Assembly (NCBI GenBank): GCA_964547125.1
Contig: CAZJLS010000025.1
Coordinates: 1-20,062, forward strand
Direction of reading: 5' to 3'
Length of the DNA stretch: 20,062 bases
From: Methanobrevibacter_A sp964547125
GTDB lineage: Archaea; Methanobacteriota; Methanobacteria; Methanobacteriales; Methanobacteriaceae
Below are positions 13,903 to 20,062 of the stretch, one piece after another (position 1 is the first letter of the stretch; each line of letters begins with the position of its first letter). The position numbers and the translations under genes are program-made. The notes under the pieces are model-generated. The model made no database searches. It saw only the letters and a list, made by a program, of their open reading frames with translations, and was not told where the DNA came from.

Positions 13903-14886
13903 TTATTGTAACTCCGTTTTATTTAATTTTTGATGCCATTTCCATGCGGTTTCTACTATTTGTTCTAGTTTTGGATATTTTGGTTTCCATTTTAGTTCTT
14001 CTTTTATTTTTGTTGAGTCTGCGACTAGTCTTGCTGGGTCTCCTTCTCGTCTGGATTCTATTAGTGTTGGTATTGGTGCTTTTGTTACTTTTTTACATGT
14101 TTCTATTACTTCTTTTACACTGAATCCTTCGCCGTTACCTAGGTTGTATATTTTTGATTCGTTGTTTTCTTCTAGGTATTTGTATGCTAAAAGGTGTGCT
14201 TGTGCTAAGTCACATACGTGTATGTAGTCTCTTATGCATGTTCCGTCTGGTGTGTCGTAGTCGTCTCCGAATATTGATATTGTTGTTCTTTTTCCTATTG
14301 CTGTATCTAGTACGAGTGGTATTAAGTGTGTTTCTGGTTGGTGGTTTTCTCCTATTTGTGTTTCTGGGTCTGCTCCTGCTGCGTTGAAGTATCTTAGTGA
14401 TGTGTATTTTATGTTTGCTTCGTCTGCTTCTCTTTTTAGCATTTTTTCTACTAGTAGTTTGGATTGGCCGTATGGGTTTATTGGTTTTAGTGGTGTGTTT
14501 TCTTTTATTGGTATTGTTTCTGGTATTCCGTATAGTGCTGCTGTTGAGGAGAAGATGAATTTATCTACTTTGTTTTCTTTCATTACTCTTATGAGGTTTA
14601 GTGTGTTTTGGTAGTTGTTTTTTAGATACATTACTGGGTTTTTCACACTTTCTGCTACGCTTATGAATGCTGCACAGTGTATTACTCCTTCTATGTCGTT
14701 TTGTTGGAAGATTTTTGTTAGTGTTTTGTAGTCTTTTAAATCTGCTTCTTCAAAAAATCCCCATTGTATGGCTTCTTCGTATCCGTTTATTAAGTTGTCT
14801 ACGATTAGTGTTTCGTATCCTGCTTTGTTCATTGTTTTGTTTATGTGTGAGCCTATGTATCCTGCTCCTCCAGTAATGAGTATCAT
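13903..14886 (-). CDS. galE: UDP-glucose 4-epimerase
   Basis: A 327-residue extended SDR enzyme of the GalE family, interconverting UDP-glucose and UDP-galactose (or the N-acetyl forms) and supplying sugar nucleotides for the cell wall and surface glycans. The NAD site is GGAGYIG at 6-12; the catalytic residues are in FSSTAALYG (about 112-120) and the Y139-x3-K143 pair in NPYGQSK; the substrate segment RYFNAAGADPETQIGE and the conserved GDDYDTPDGTCIRDYIHV follow, both diagnostic of GalE. The start ATG has GGAG 13 bases upstream. It heads a two-gene leftward unit with the coiled-coil protein. Confidence 0.95.
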   Translation of the reverse strand: MILITGGAGYIGSHINKTMNKAGYETLIVDNLINGYEEAIQWGFFEEADLKDYKTLTKIFQQNDIEGVIHCAAFISVAESVKNPVMYLKNNYQNTLNLIRVMKENKVDKFIFSSTAALYGIPETIPIKENTPLKPINPYGQSKLLVEKMLKREADEANIKYTSLRYFNAAGADPETQIGENHQPETHLIPLVLDTAIGKRTTISIFGDDYDTPDGTCIRDYIHVCDLAQAHLLAYKYLEENNESKIYNLGNGEGFSVKEVIETCKKVTKAPIPTLIESRREGDPARLVADSTKIKEELKWKPKYPKLEQIVETAWKWHQKLNKTELQ

Positions 14887-14930
14887 ATTTTTTTTTATTC
14901 TCCTATTATTGTTTTTTTATGAAAAAATAG

Positions 14931-14946
14931 AAATTTAGCTAAATTT
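14931..14946. promoter_or_regulatory. Perfect 16-base palindrome upstream of galE
   Basis: AAATTTAGCTAAATTT reads the same on both strands. It lies 45-60 bases before the galE ATG, just downstream of a minus-strand ATATTAAAA element (14947-14957) that could be the TATA box. A palindrome at this position is well placed to be an operator for a dimeric repressor. A second, shorter inverted repeat, GTTAT-ATC-ATAAC, lies at 14990-15002. The remaining bases of 14887-15100 show nothing else but the terminator of the next unit. Confidence 0.45.
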
Positions 14947-15054
14947 TTAATATGTGAATTATTGAATTAATGGTTAATTAAAAATAAAAGTTATATCATA
15001 ACTATTGTTTAAAATGATTGTTATTTTTATTTAATTGATTTGTAAATAAAAATT

Positions 15055-15070
15055 AGATTAAAAATAATCT
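15055..15070 (-). terminator. Hairpin and T tracts after the geranylgeranyl reductase gene
   Basis: On the minus strand AGATTA-TTTT-TAATCT forms a six-pair stem followed by TTTTT, about 30 bases beyond the stop; T tracts (a seven-T run) also lie between the stop and the hairpin. Together they probably end the leftward lipid-reductase transcript. Confidence 0.5.
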
Positions 15071-15100
15071 ATATACATTGAAAAATAGAAAAAAATAAAG

Positions 15101-16291
15101 TTAGATAATTAATTTACCTAACTTAAGAGCTGCTTTAGGTGAAGCCTTAATAAGATTCTTAACTAACTCAAGAGTGTTCAATTTATCAAATTCAACATCC
15201 TGGAAACCTTTAGCAATCTTATTTAACTCATCATCATTTAAAGTTAACATATAATCTTGAACTTTAGAGTACAAACGATCATCTTCACCAAGTTCATCAT
15301 CAACAAGTTTATCATACTCTTTCAAACGTTTAGCAGATAAATCTCCTTCTTTAATAGCTTTTGCTGCTACTTGACCTGCAAACATACCAGAACACATACC
15401 ACTACTAATTCCACCACCAGTTAAAGGATTAACTGTTCCTGCAGCATCACCAACAATAAGAATATTATCTCCAGAAATTGTTTTATGTATACCAGATACA
15501 GGATCTCCACCAACATTCATTTCAACTGCTTCAGCATCTTTTAAATATGGGCAAGTTGCAACAAACTCATCCAAATATTCTAAAGCTGTTTTTTCAGCCA
15601 TATCAGGAATAACTGCTAAACCAACATTTGCAATATCTCCTTCTTTAGGGAAAATCCAAACATATCCACCAGGGGAAACACTTCCAAAGTAGAATTCAAG
15701 AACATCAGTATTTGGTATTTTAACATTACACATTTCGTATTGTACACCAGATTCCATATGTTTAACTTTTGTTGAGGAATTTTTAAGTCCTGCCCATCTA
15801 CTTATATGGGATTCAGGTCCATCTGCAGCAATTAATATTTTAGATTTTATTTCAAATTCTTCACCCATTCTTACACAAGATACTATAAATTGACCATCAT
15901 CATCACGTCTTACACCTGTAGCTAATGTTTTAATATATATTTTAGCTCCAGCACGTGCTGCATCCATTGCCATATATTTATCGAATACTTTACGTTCTAA
16001 AATATATCCTTCTGCTACTTCATGGAGTTTATCATCAGTTAACCAGACAGATGTTCCATCAGGTGATACTAAACGTATACCTGTGATTTTACGAGTTGCC
16101 CATCTTGGGTTTAGTTCAACACCAACTCTTTCAAGTCCATGTGCACTTACCCCTTCTGCACATCTTTTTGGTGAACCTATTGCTTCTTTTTTATCAATTA
16201 ATATTACATCTAAATCTTCTTGTGCTGCAAATCTTGCTGCTGTTGAACCTGCTGGTCCTGAACCTACTACTAATACATCAGTTTCAATCAT
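15101..16291 (-). CDS. Digeranylgeranylglycerophospholipid reductase (GGR family)
   Basis: A 396-residue FAD enzyme of the geranylgeranyl reductase family, which saturates the isoprenoid chains of archaeal membrane lipids at the membrane face. It has the FAD dinucleotide loop GSGPAG (10-15), RCAEG with C44 near the flavin, ADGPES (156-161), the substrate-pocket signature GGYVWIFPK (208-216), and the second FAD motif GDAAGTVNPLTGGG (281-294). The length matches archaeal homologues. The start ATG has AAGGGAG about ten bases upstream. It begins 23 bases after a small ferredoxin gene; in Methanosarcina a neighbouring ferredoxin is the electron donor for this reduction, so the pair probably works the same way. 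The protein is probably co-transcribed with the ferredoxin. Confidence 0.95.
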   Translation of the reverse strand: MIETDVLVVGSGPAGSTAARFAAQEDLDVILIDKKEAIGSPKRCAEGVSAHGLERVGVELNPRWATRKITGIRLVSPDGTSVWLTDDKLHEVAEGYILERKVFDKYMAMDAARAGAKIYIKTLATGVRRDDDGQFIVSCVRMGEEFEIKSKILIAADGPESHISRWAGLKNSSTKVKHMESGVQYEMCNVKIPNTDVLEFYFGSVSPGGYVWIFPKEGDIANVGLAVIPDMAEKTALEYLDEFVATCPYLKDAEAVEMNVGGDPVSGIHKTISGDNILIVGDAAGTVNPLTGGGISSGMCSGMFAGQVAAKAIKEGDLSAKRLKEYDKLVDDELGEDDRLYSKVQDYMLTLNDDELNKIAKGFQDVEFDKLNTLELVKNLIKASPKAALKLGKLII

Positions 16292-16314
16292 AACAATTTA
16301 TCTCCCTTAAGAAT

Positions 16315-16482
16315 TTATTCTTTTTCAATTGCATTAATTGGACAAGCATCTACACATGTTGTACAATTCTTTGCACATTCTTCCTCATTAAATATTACAT
16401 CTGCTTCTTTAACTATGATTAAATTTTTAGGACATACTCCAGCACATTCACCACAGTATGAACACCAGTCTTTAAGTATCAT
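16315..16482 (-). CDS. Ferredoxin, 2[4Fe-4S]
   Basis: A 55-residue ferredoxin. Eight cysteines form two cluster sites: C7, C10, C13 and C17 followed by proline, and C36, C40, C43 and C47 followed by proline. The second site has three residues between its first two cysteines instead of the usual two. The ATG at 16482 is preceded by GAGGAG, though 13 bases away. Its stop lies 23 bases before the geranylgeranyl reductase start. It most likely hands electrons to that enzyme, since the same neighbour pair is needed together for full lipid saturation in Methanosarcina; that it is dedicated here is inference from position. Confidence 0.95.
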   Translation of the reverse strand: MILKDWCSYCGECAGVCPKNLIIVKEADVIFNEEECAKNCTTCVDACPINAIEKE

Positions 16483-16541
16483 GAAAAAATCTAAACTCCT
16501 CTCAAATTCTTTTTTATTTTTTTTTAAATGAAAAATTATAA

Positions 16542-17150
16542 TTAAATATCGTTTGGAACTCTTAAATGTTCGGCTAATGGTTTTATTCTAGCTGGTGTTC
16601 CTATAGCTAAATAATATGGTGGAACACTACGAGTTACAATAGCTCCAGCTGCTACCATTGCTCCTTCACCAATTTCAGTATTTGATAAAAAGGTTGTGTT
16701 TGCTCCAACAGATGCTCCTTTACGTATACGAGGTCCTTTCAATTTATAACCAACACGTATTGGATATCGGTCATTTGTAAAACAAGCACAAGGTCCTATA
16801 AATACATTATCTTCAATAATAGTATTTCTAGGAATGTATACATTAGATTGTATACTTACATTATTACCAATAGTACATTCCCCTTCTATTAATGTATTAG
16901 TACCAATAAGCACATTATCCCCAATAGTTGTACGTTCACGGATAACTGCATTATGCCCTGTTTTAAAATTATCTCCAATAGTTACATCATTATAAATTAT
17001 AGTATTAGAACGTATTATTGGATTTATTCCTATAACAGGACTTTTACTGAAACGTTTATAATTAACACCGAGCTGAATATTGTTTTTTAATAATATAGGA
17101 TTATCAGCATTAATCACATTTTCCTCTTTTCTTCCGAAAAAACTTGGCAT
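16542..17150 (-). CDS. Hexapeptide-repeat acyltransferase
   Basis: A 202-residue left-handed beta-helix protein. From about residue 38 the sequence runs in six-residue turns starting with I, V or L (for example VTIGDN, TTIGDN, CTIGNN), interrupted near 120-140 by the loop CACFTNDRYP that normally carries acceptor contacts, then closes with GASVGANTTF, GAMVAAGAIVT and AIGTPARI, the standard end of sugar O- or N-acetyltransferases. H66 is a candidate catalytic residue. It resembles the WbpD/WxcM-N type that acetylates sugar nucleotides for surface glycans, but the substrate is unknown. The start ATG has GGAG eight bases upstream. It lies 59 bases before the ferredoxin gene and may share its transcript. 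Confidence 0.9.
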   Translation of the reverse strand: MPSFFGRKEENVINADNPILLKNNIQLGVNYKRFSKSPVIGINPIIRSNTIIYNDVTIGDNFKTGHNAVIRERTTIGDNVLIGTNTLIEGECTIGNNVSIQSNVYIPRNTIIEDNVFIGPCACFTNDRYPIRVGYKLKGPRIRKGASVGANTTFLSNTEIGEGAMVAAGAIVTRSVPPYYLAIGTPARIKPLAEHLRVPNDI

Positions 17151-17266
17151 AACAGCATCTCCATTAATTTGTACTATAAAAAAATTTTTATTTTATTAGT
17201 TTATAATATAATTATTTAACTTTATTATAGTATTTAAAACTAATTACAAAAAAGGAATATGTTTTT
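17151..17266. promoter_or_regulatory. Divergent promoter region, acyltransferase and trmO
   Basis: 116 bases between divergent starts. TATA-like elements (ATAATTATATTATAAAC on the minus strand near 17200, TATTATAGTATTTA on the plus strand near 17225) fit both directions. GGAG stands eight bases before the acyltransferase ATG and AAAGGA before the trmO ATG. Confidence 0.45.
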
Positions 17267-17752
17267 ATGAAAATAGAACTTGACTCAATTGGTACAATCT
17301 ACAGTGAATTTGAAAACATTGGGGGCATGCCAATACAACCAACTGGTGCTAAAGGAATTAAAGGAAAAATTGTACTAAAAAAGAAATATCAAAAAGGTTT
17401 AAAAGATTTAGAAAAATTTTCACATATTAACTTAATATATTTACTCCACAAAGTAGAAGGTTATAATTTAGAAGTAAAACCTTTTATGGATAATAATACT
17501 CATGGAATCTTTGCAACAAGATCTCCAAAACGACCTAATCCTATTGGTTCATCAGTTGTTAAATTAGAGAAAATAGAAGAAAATGTTTTACACATTTCTA
17601 ATATTGATATACTTAATAAAACACCTTTAATTGATATTAAACCTTATGTTCCCCAATTATATGAGGATACTATTGATGAATTGAGGATAGGTTGGTTTGA
17701 AAACAATTATAATAAGGCAAAATATCAAAAATCAGATGATAGATTCAAATAA
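17267..17752 (+). CDS. trmO: TrmO, tRNA t6A37 N6-methyltransferase
   Basis: A 161-residue protein of the TsaA/YaeB/TrmO family, which uses S-adenosylmethionine to methylate the N6-threonylcarbamoyl group of A37 in certain tRNAs. It has the N-terminal SIGTIYSEF strand, the GIKGKIVL strand, FSHINLIYLLH, the signature FATRSPKRPNPIG (82-94), and LIDIKPYVPQ (121-130) with conserved DIKPY. The length is that of short archaeal members, lacking the C-terminal extension of bacterial ones. The ATG is preceded by AAAGGA about 11 bases away. It ends 36 bases before the rubrerythrin stop, sharing a hairpin terminator with it. Confidence 0.9.
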   Translation: MKIELDSIGTIYSEFENIGGMPIQPTGAKGIKGKIVLKKKYQKGLKDLEKFSHINLIYLLHKVEGYNLEVKPFMDNNTHGIFATRSPKRPNPIGSSVVKLEKIEENVLHISNIDILNKTPLIDIKPYVPQLYEDTIDELRIGWFENNYNKAKYQKSDDRFK

Positions 17753-17768
17753 AATAAAAAAAAATAGT

Positions 17769-17800
17769 AATTATGAATAAAATATTCTTTATTCATAATT
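17769..17800. terminator. Bidirectional hairpin terminator between trmO and rubrerythrin
   Basis: A perfect 13-pair inverted repeat, AATTATGAATAAA and TTTATTCATAATT, with a six-base loop. Rightward it is followed by Ts; leftward it is followed by a T-rich tract (nine As on plus just upstream). It lies 17 bases after the trmO stop. The right arm encodes the last codons N-Y-E and the stop of rubrerythrin on the minus strand, so the terminator is partly coding. Confidence 0.75.
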
Positions 17801-18340
17801 TTTTGGTCTTACTTGGAAGAAGCTTAATGGGTGTTTGCATACTGGACATACTTTTGGAGCTTCTTTTCCAACGAAGATATGGCCACAGTTTATACATTGC
17901 CATTCTTGTTCTTCTTCTTTTTTAAATACTTTATCTTCTTTTAAGTTTTCTAAGAGTTTTCTGTATCTTTCTTCGTGTTCTTTTTCTATTTCTGCTACTG
18001 CTCTGAATTTGAATGCAAGTTCATCAAATCCTTCTTCTTCAGCAACTTCTGCGAATTCTTTATACATTTCTGTCCATTCATAGTGTTCTCCTGCTGCTGC
18101 ATCTAGAAGGTTTGTTTCAGTATCTGGTACTTCTCCTTCATGTAAATATTTGAACCATATTTTTGCATGTTCTTTTTCATTATGTGCTGTTTCTTCAAAT
18201 ATTTTTTGGAATTGTACAAAACCGTCTTTTTTAGCTTGGCTTGCATAGTATGTGTATTTGTTTCTTGCTTGTGATTCTCCGGCAAATGCCGTTTCTAGAT
18301 TTTTTTCGGTTTTTGTTCCTTTTAGTTTTTTATAATCCAT
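17789..18340 (-). CDS. Rubrerythrin
   Basis: A 183-residue rubrerythrin, a cytosolic peroxide-reducing enzyme of anaerobes. The four-helix diiron part has paired ligand motifs: E16 and E50-x2-H53 in the first half, E85 or E97 and E119-x2-H122 in the second. The C-terminal rubredoxin-like part has C149/C152 and C165/C168 for a single iron. The order diiron then rubredoxin is the classical one, and the length is normal. The ATG has GGAG 11 bases upstream. It stands alone, leftward, with a likely TATA box (TTTATAATATAAAAA, about 18406-18421 on the minus strand), and shares a terminator hairpin with trmO. It protects oxygen-sensitive enzymes such as the Fe-S PurF and CfbC encoded nearby. Confidence 0.96.
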   Translation of the reverse strand: MDYKKLKGTKTEKNLETAFAGESQARNKYTYYASQAKKDGFVQFQKIFEETAHNEKEHAKIWFKYLHEGEVPDTETNLLDAAAGEHYEWTEMYKEFAEVAEEEGFDELAFKFRAVAEIEKEHEERYRKLLENLKEDKVFKKEEEQEWQCINCGHIFVGKEAPKVCPVCKHPLSFFQVRPKNYE

Positions 18341-18566
18341 AATTTTCTATTCTCCACAAAATAGTTTTCTTATCAAATATCTATACTAATTTTTAGTTTA
18401 AGTATTTTTATATTATAAAAAATGAGGAAAGTTCTGCTATTAATCTTGTTGTATAAATAAAGTTTGGATAATTTTTATATACTAAATTAATTTCTTTATA
18501 AAAAAAATAAATAATTTATACCAAGCCTAAAAAATATAAAATTAAAAGATTGTTCTGGTAAAAAAA
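18341..18566. promoter_or_regulatory. Divergent promoter region, rubrerythrin and CapA-like gene
   Basis: 226 bases between divergent starts. The rubrerythrin side has TTTATAATATAAAAA on the minus strand near 18406-18421. The CapA side has TTTTTATATA at 18472-18481, with other weaker TATA-like stretches nearer the gene. No inverted repeat that stands out as an operator, and no RNA gene, was seen. Confidence 0.45.
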
Positions 18567-19631
18567 ATGAAAAAACTCATTATCATACTAATTATAATAT
18601 TAATAGCACTTTCTTCAATTGCTATTATAAAAGGATTAATACTAACAGATACTGAAAATAACATATTTGAAAACAAAGGCAACGTATCTATCACTGTAAC
18701 AGGAGATATAATGTTTGGACGTAAAATGCCTGGAGTTTTAAACACAGATGAAAGTCCATTCCGTTATGTTTCAAATGTTACTGGAACCTCAGATATTTTA
18801 CTTGTTAATTTTGAAAATCCTGCAACAACAAGTGGCATTGCATATAAAGGAGATGTTCCTCTAAAATGCAGTCCAAACTATGTCCCCTTAGTTAAAGGTG
18901 CGAATATTACAGTATGTGCCCTAGCTAATAACCATATGTTTGATTATGGAGAAATCGGATTAAATGACACAATTAATGTTTTAGACAGCGAAGGCATATT
19001 CCATATTGGTGCTGGTTCAAATATTAATGATGCTTCTAAACCTGTTGTTATTAATTCTAGTGGGCGAACCATTACTATTTTAAATTATATGGATTCTAGT
19101 AATTTTGCAGAATACGGACAAGATGTTATGCCAATGGCTGGAGAAAATAATTCAGGTTACTGTGCATATTCAGAATCTTTAATGAGACAACAAATAAGTG
19201 AAGCTAGAAATAATGGTTCAGATTTTGTTATTGTATTCTTCCATTATGGTAATGAATATAGTAGATCACCTAATGAAGCACAAGTTAATATGTCACATGC
19301 TAGTATTGATGCTGGTGCAGATATTGTTTTAGGTGCACATGCACATGTAACACAAGGCATTGAAATGTATAAAGATAAACCTATCTTTTATAATCTTGGT
19401 AATTTCATTTTTGACCAAAGTAATCCTAATACTCACAGAGCATACATGGTTAATATTGAATTAGTTAATAATACTGCTGAAGTTACTGTTTATCCAGTAA
19501 ATATTATTAATTATCTTCCACATTTCATGAGTCCAAGTGAAGGTACTAATCTTTTAAATGAATTAAATCCACAATGTCCAAATATGACAATTACAGAAAA
19601 TGGTACTGGAAAATTATACTACACACTTTAA
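18567..19631 (+). CDS. CapA/PgsA-family metallophosphatase-like protein
   Basis: A 354-residue exported protein. Residues 4-24 are one hydrophobic segment, a signal anchor or uncleaved signal peptide, so the rest is outside the cell. The remainder is the PGA_cap (CapA) fold related to calcineurin phosphatases: GDIMFGR with D47, LLVNFENP (N81, E83), ALANNHMFDYG with N121 and H123, FFHYGNEY with H227, and GAHAHVTQG with H258 and H260, then IFYNLGNFIFDQ. Bacterial CapA proteins take part in poly-gamma-glutamate capsule export, but many archaeal members have no known role; a wall or surface-polymer role is inference. It appears to be transcribed alone and is followed by a hairpin terminator. Confidence 0.88.
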   Translation: MKKLIIILIIILIALSSIAIIKGLILTDTENNIFENKGNVSITVTGDIMFGRKMPGVLNTDESPFRYVSNVTGTSDILLVNFENPATTSGIAYKGDVPLKCSPNYVPLVKGANITVCALANNHMFDYGEIGLNDTINVLDSEGIFHIGAGSNINDASKPVVINSSGRTITILNYMDSSNFAEYGQDVMPMAGENNSGYCAYSESLMRQQISEARNNGSDFVIVFFHYGNEYSRSPNEAQVNMSHASIDAGADIVLGAHAHVTQGIEMYKDKPIFYNLGNFIFDQSNPNTHRAYMVNIELVNNTAEVTVYPVNIINYLPHFMSPSEGTNLLNELNPQCPNMTITENGTGKLYYTL

Positions 19632-19656
19632 ATGCCCAAAGCAAAAAAAAGAGGAT

Positions 19657-19679
19657 ATAAAAGTTATCTTAACTTTTAT
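19657..19679. terminator. Bidirectional hairpin terminator after the CapA-like gene
   Basis: A perfect ten-pair inverted repeat, ATAAAAGTTA and TAACTTTTAT, with a three-base loop, 25 bases after the CapA stop. The minus strand continues into eight Ts. The stop codon of the convergent small gene (19671-19669) is inside the hairpin, as with the trmO/rubrerythrin pair. Confidence 0.65.
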
Positions 19680-19974
19680 TAATAATTAAACTAGTATCAT
19701 TGAGACCTAAAACCTTAGTACATTTCAAAGCATCGCCTAAAGATAAATCTTTTTCAATATTTTCTAAAATATCAGATTTGCCTTCATCTTTAACATCTAT
19801 AGCAATCTTATCCTCATCATCAATAATAACAATTTCAACTACTATATTTTCATCATTAGAATCATAAATATTATTAAATACTTTATCTAAAGCTGTGCAA
19901 TATTTTTTATTAACATTTAAATCATTTAAATAATTGAATAATTTAGTTTTATTTTCATCATCCTTGCTTTTCAA
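19669..19974 (-). CDS. Small protein resembling a degenerate RsbW-type ATPase
   Basis: A 101-residue acidic protein with a TTG start in this call. The order of elements recalls RsbW/HATPase anti-sigma kinases: a helix with N and D (CTALDKVFNNIYDSN) in place of the N box, a strand pair NIVVEIVIIDDEDKIAIDV, then DEG as the G1-like turn, a helix, and KVLGLNDTSLIINKS at the end. The ATP-lid glycines and the usual C-terminal half are missing, so binding is doubtful. The open frame continues upstream through about 15 more residues (reading INYKKDLIPKTQNYI) without an ATG, GTG or TTG at its head, so the true start is unclear and the gene may be broken at its 5' end. Family assignment is by pattern only. 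Confidence 0.5.
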   Translation of the reverse strand: MKSKDDENKTKLFNYLNDLNVNKKYCTALDKVFNNIYDSNDENIVVEIVIIDDEDKIAIDVKDEGKSDILENIEKDLSLGDALKCTKVLGLNDTSLIINKS

Positions 19975-20062
19975 AATATAATTTTGAGTTTTTGGGATTA
20001 AATCTTTTTTATAGTTAATTACCTAACTTTTTTTAATGATTTTATATAAGAAATTTTTCCTT

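Noticed and set aside
9355..14876. Long leucine- and valine-rich plus-strand frames opposite cfbC, U32, purF and galE
   Set aside because: They are shadows of A/C-rich coding on the minus strand and only look like membrane proteins because their complement is rich in T.
1..20062. CRISPR array, insertion sequence, prophage or defence island
   Set aside because: No spaced direct repeats, transposase, integrase, phage structural or restriction genes were seen; the only long exact repeat is the 55-mer at the gap.

Overview
The window is a very A+T-rich stretch of methanogenic archaeal DNA, most likely from a gut member of the Methanobacteriales close to Methanosphaera. The evidence is archaeal marker genes (a DUF371 protein, a DUF123 GIY-YIG protein, an archaeal lipid geranylgeranyl reductase with its ferredoxin, and a NifH-like protein best read as the F430-synthesis subunit CfbC), TATA-type promoters, oligo-T terminators, a tRNA without an encoded CCA end, and a secreted Ig-like-domain protein of the kind common in gut Methanobacteriales. 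The genus is inference; no rRNA is present. The sequence is a draft scaffold, since 100 Ns sit between two copies of the same 55 bases.

Layout. 1-2700: two small zinc-ribbon proteins (one with TPRs), tRNA-Leu(GAG), a divergent DUF371/DUF123 pair and a STAS-like protein that overlaps the end of the DUF123 gene. 2700-3060: a sparse region holding what looks like a frameshifted small membrane protein gene. 3064-6234: a leftward cluster of an iron-sulfur flavoprotein, a TIGR04076 protein, an alpha/beta hydrolase and an aldo/keto reductase, headed by a broken NAD(P)-binding reductase gene. It diverges from a MarR-type regulator at 6347. 6887-9268: a large exported esterase that resembles bacterial tannases and carries two N-terminal Ig-like domains. 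9305-12791: the leftward set purF, a U32 protein, cfbC. 12887-14886: galE followed two bases later by an unrecognised coiled-coil protein. 15101-17150: a hexapeptide acyltransferase, a ferredoxin and geranylgeranyl reductase, again leftward. 17267-19974: TrmO and rubrerythrin (convergent), a CapA-family phosphatase-like protein, and a short protein that looks like a worn RsbW-type ATPase.

How the genes work together. Most of the window is housekeeping: purine and F430 synthesis, membrane lipid saturation, sugar-nucleotide supply, tRNA modification and peroxide defence. Two parts look accessory. One is the MarR-linked oxidoreductase cluster, which probably responds to small reactive or foreign compounds. 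The other is the exported tannase-like esterase, which may act on plant-derived esters in the gut and could release methanol, the growth substrate of Methanosphaera. No CRISPR array, insertion sequence, prophage or defence system was found.
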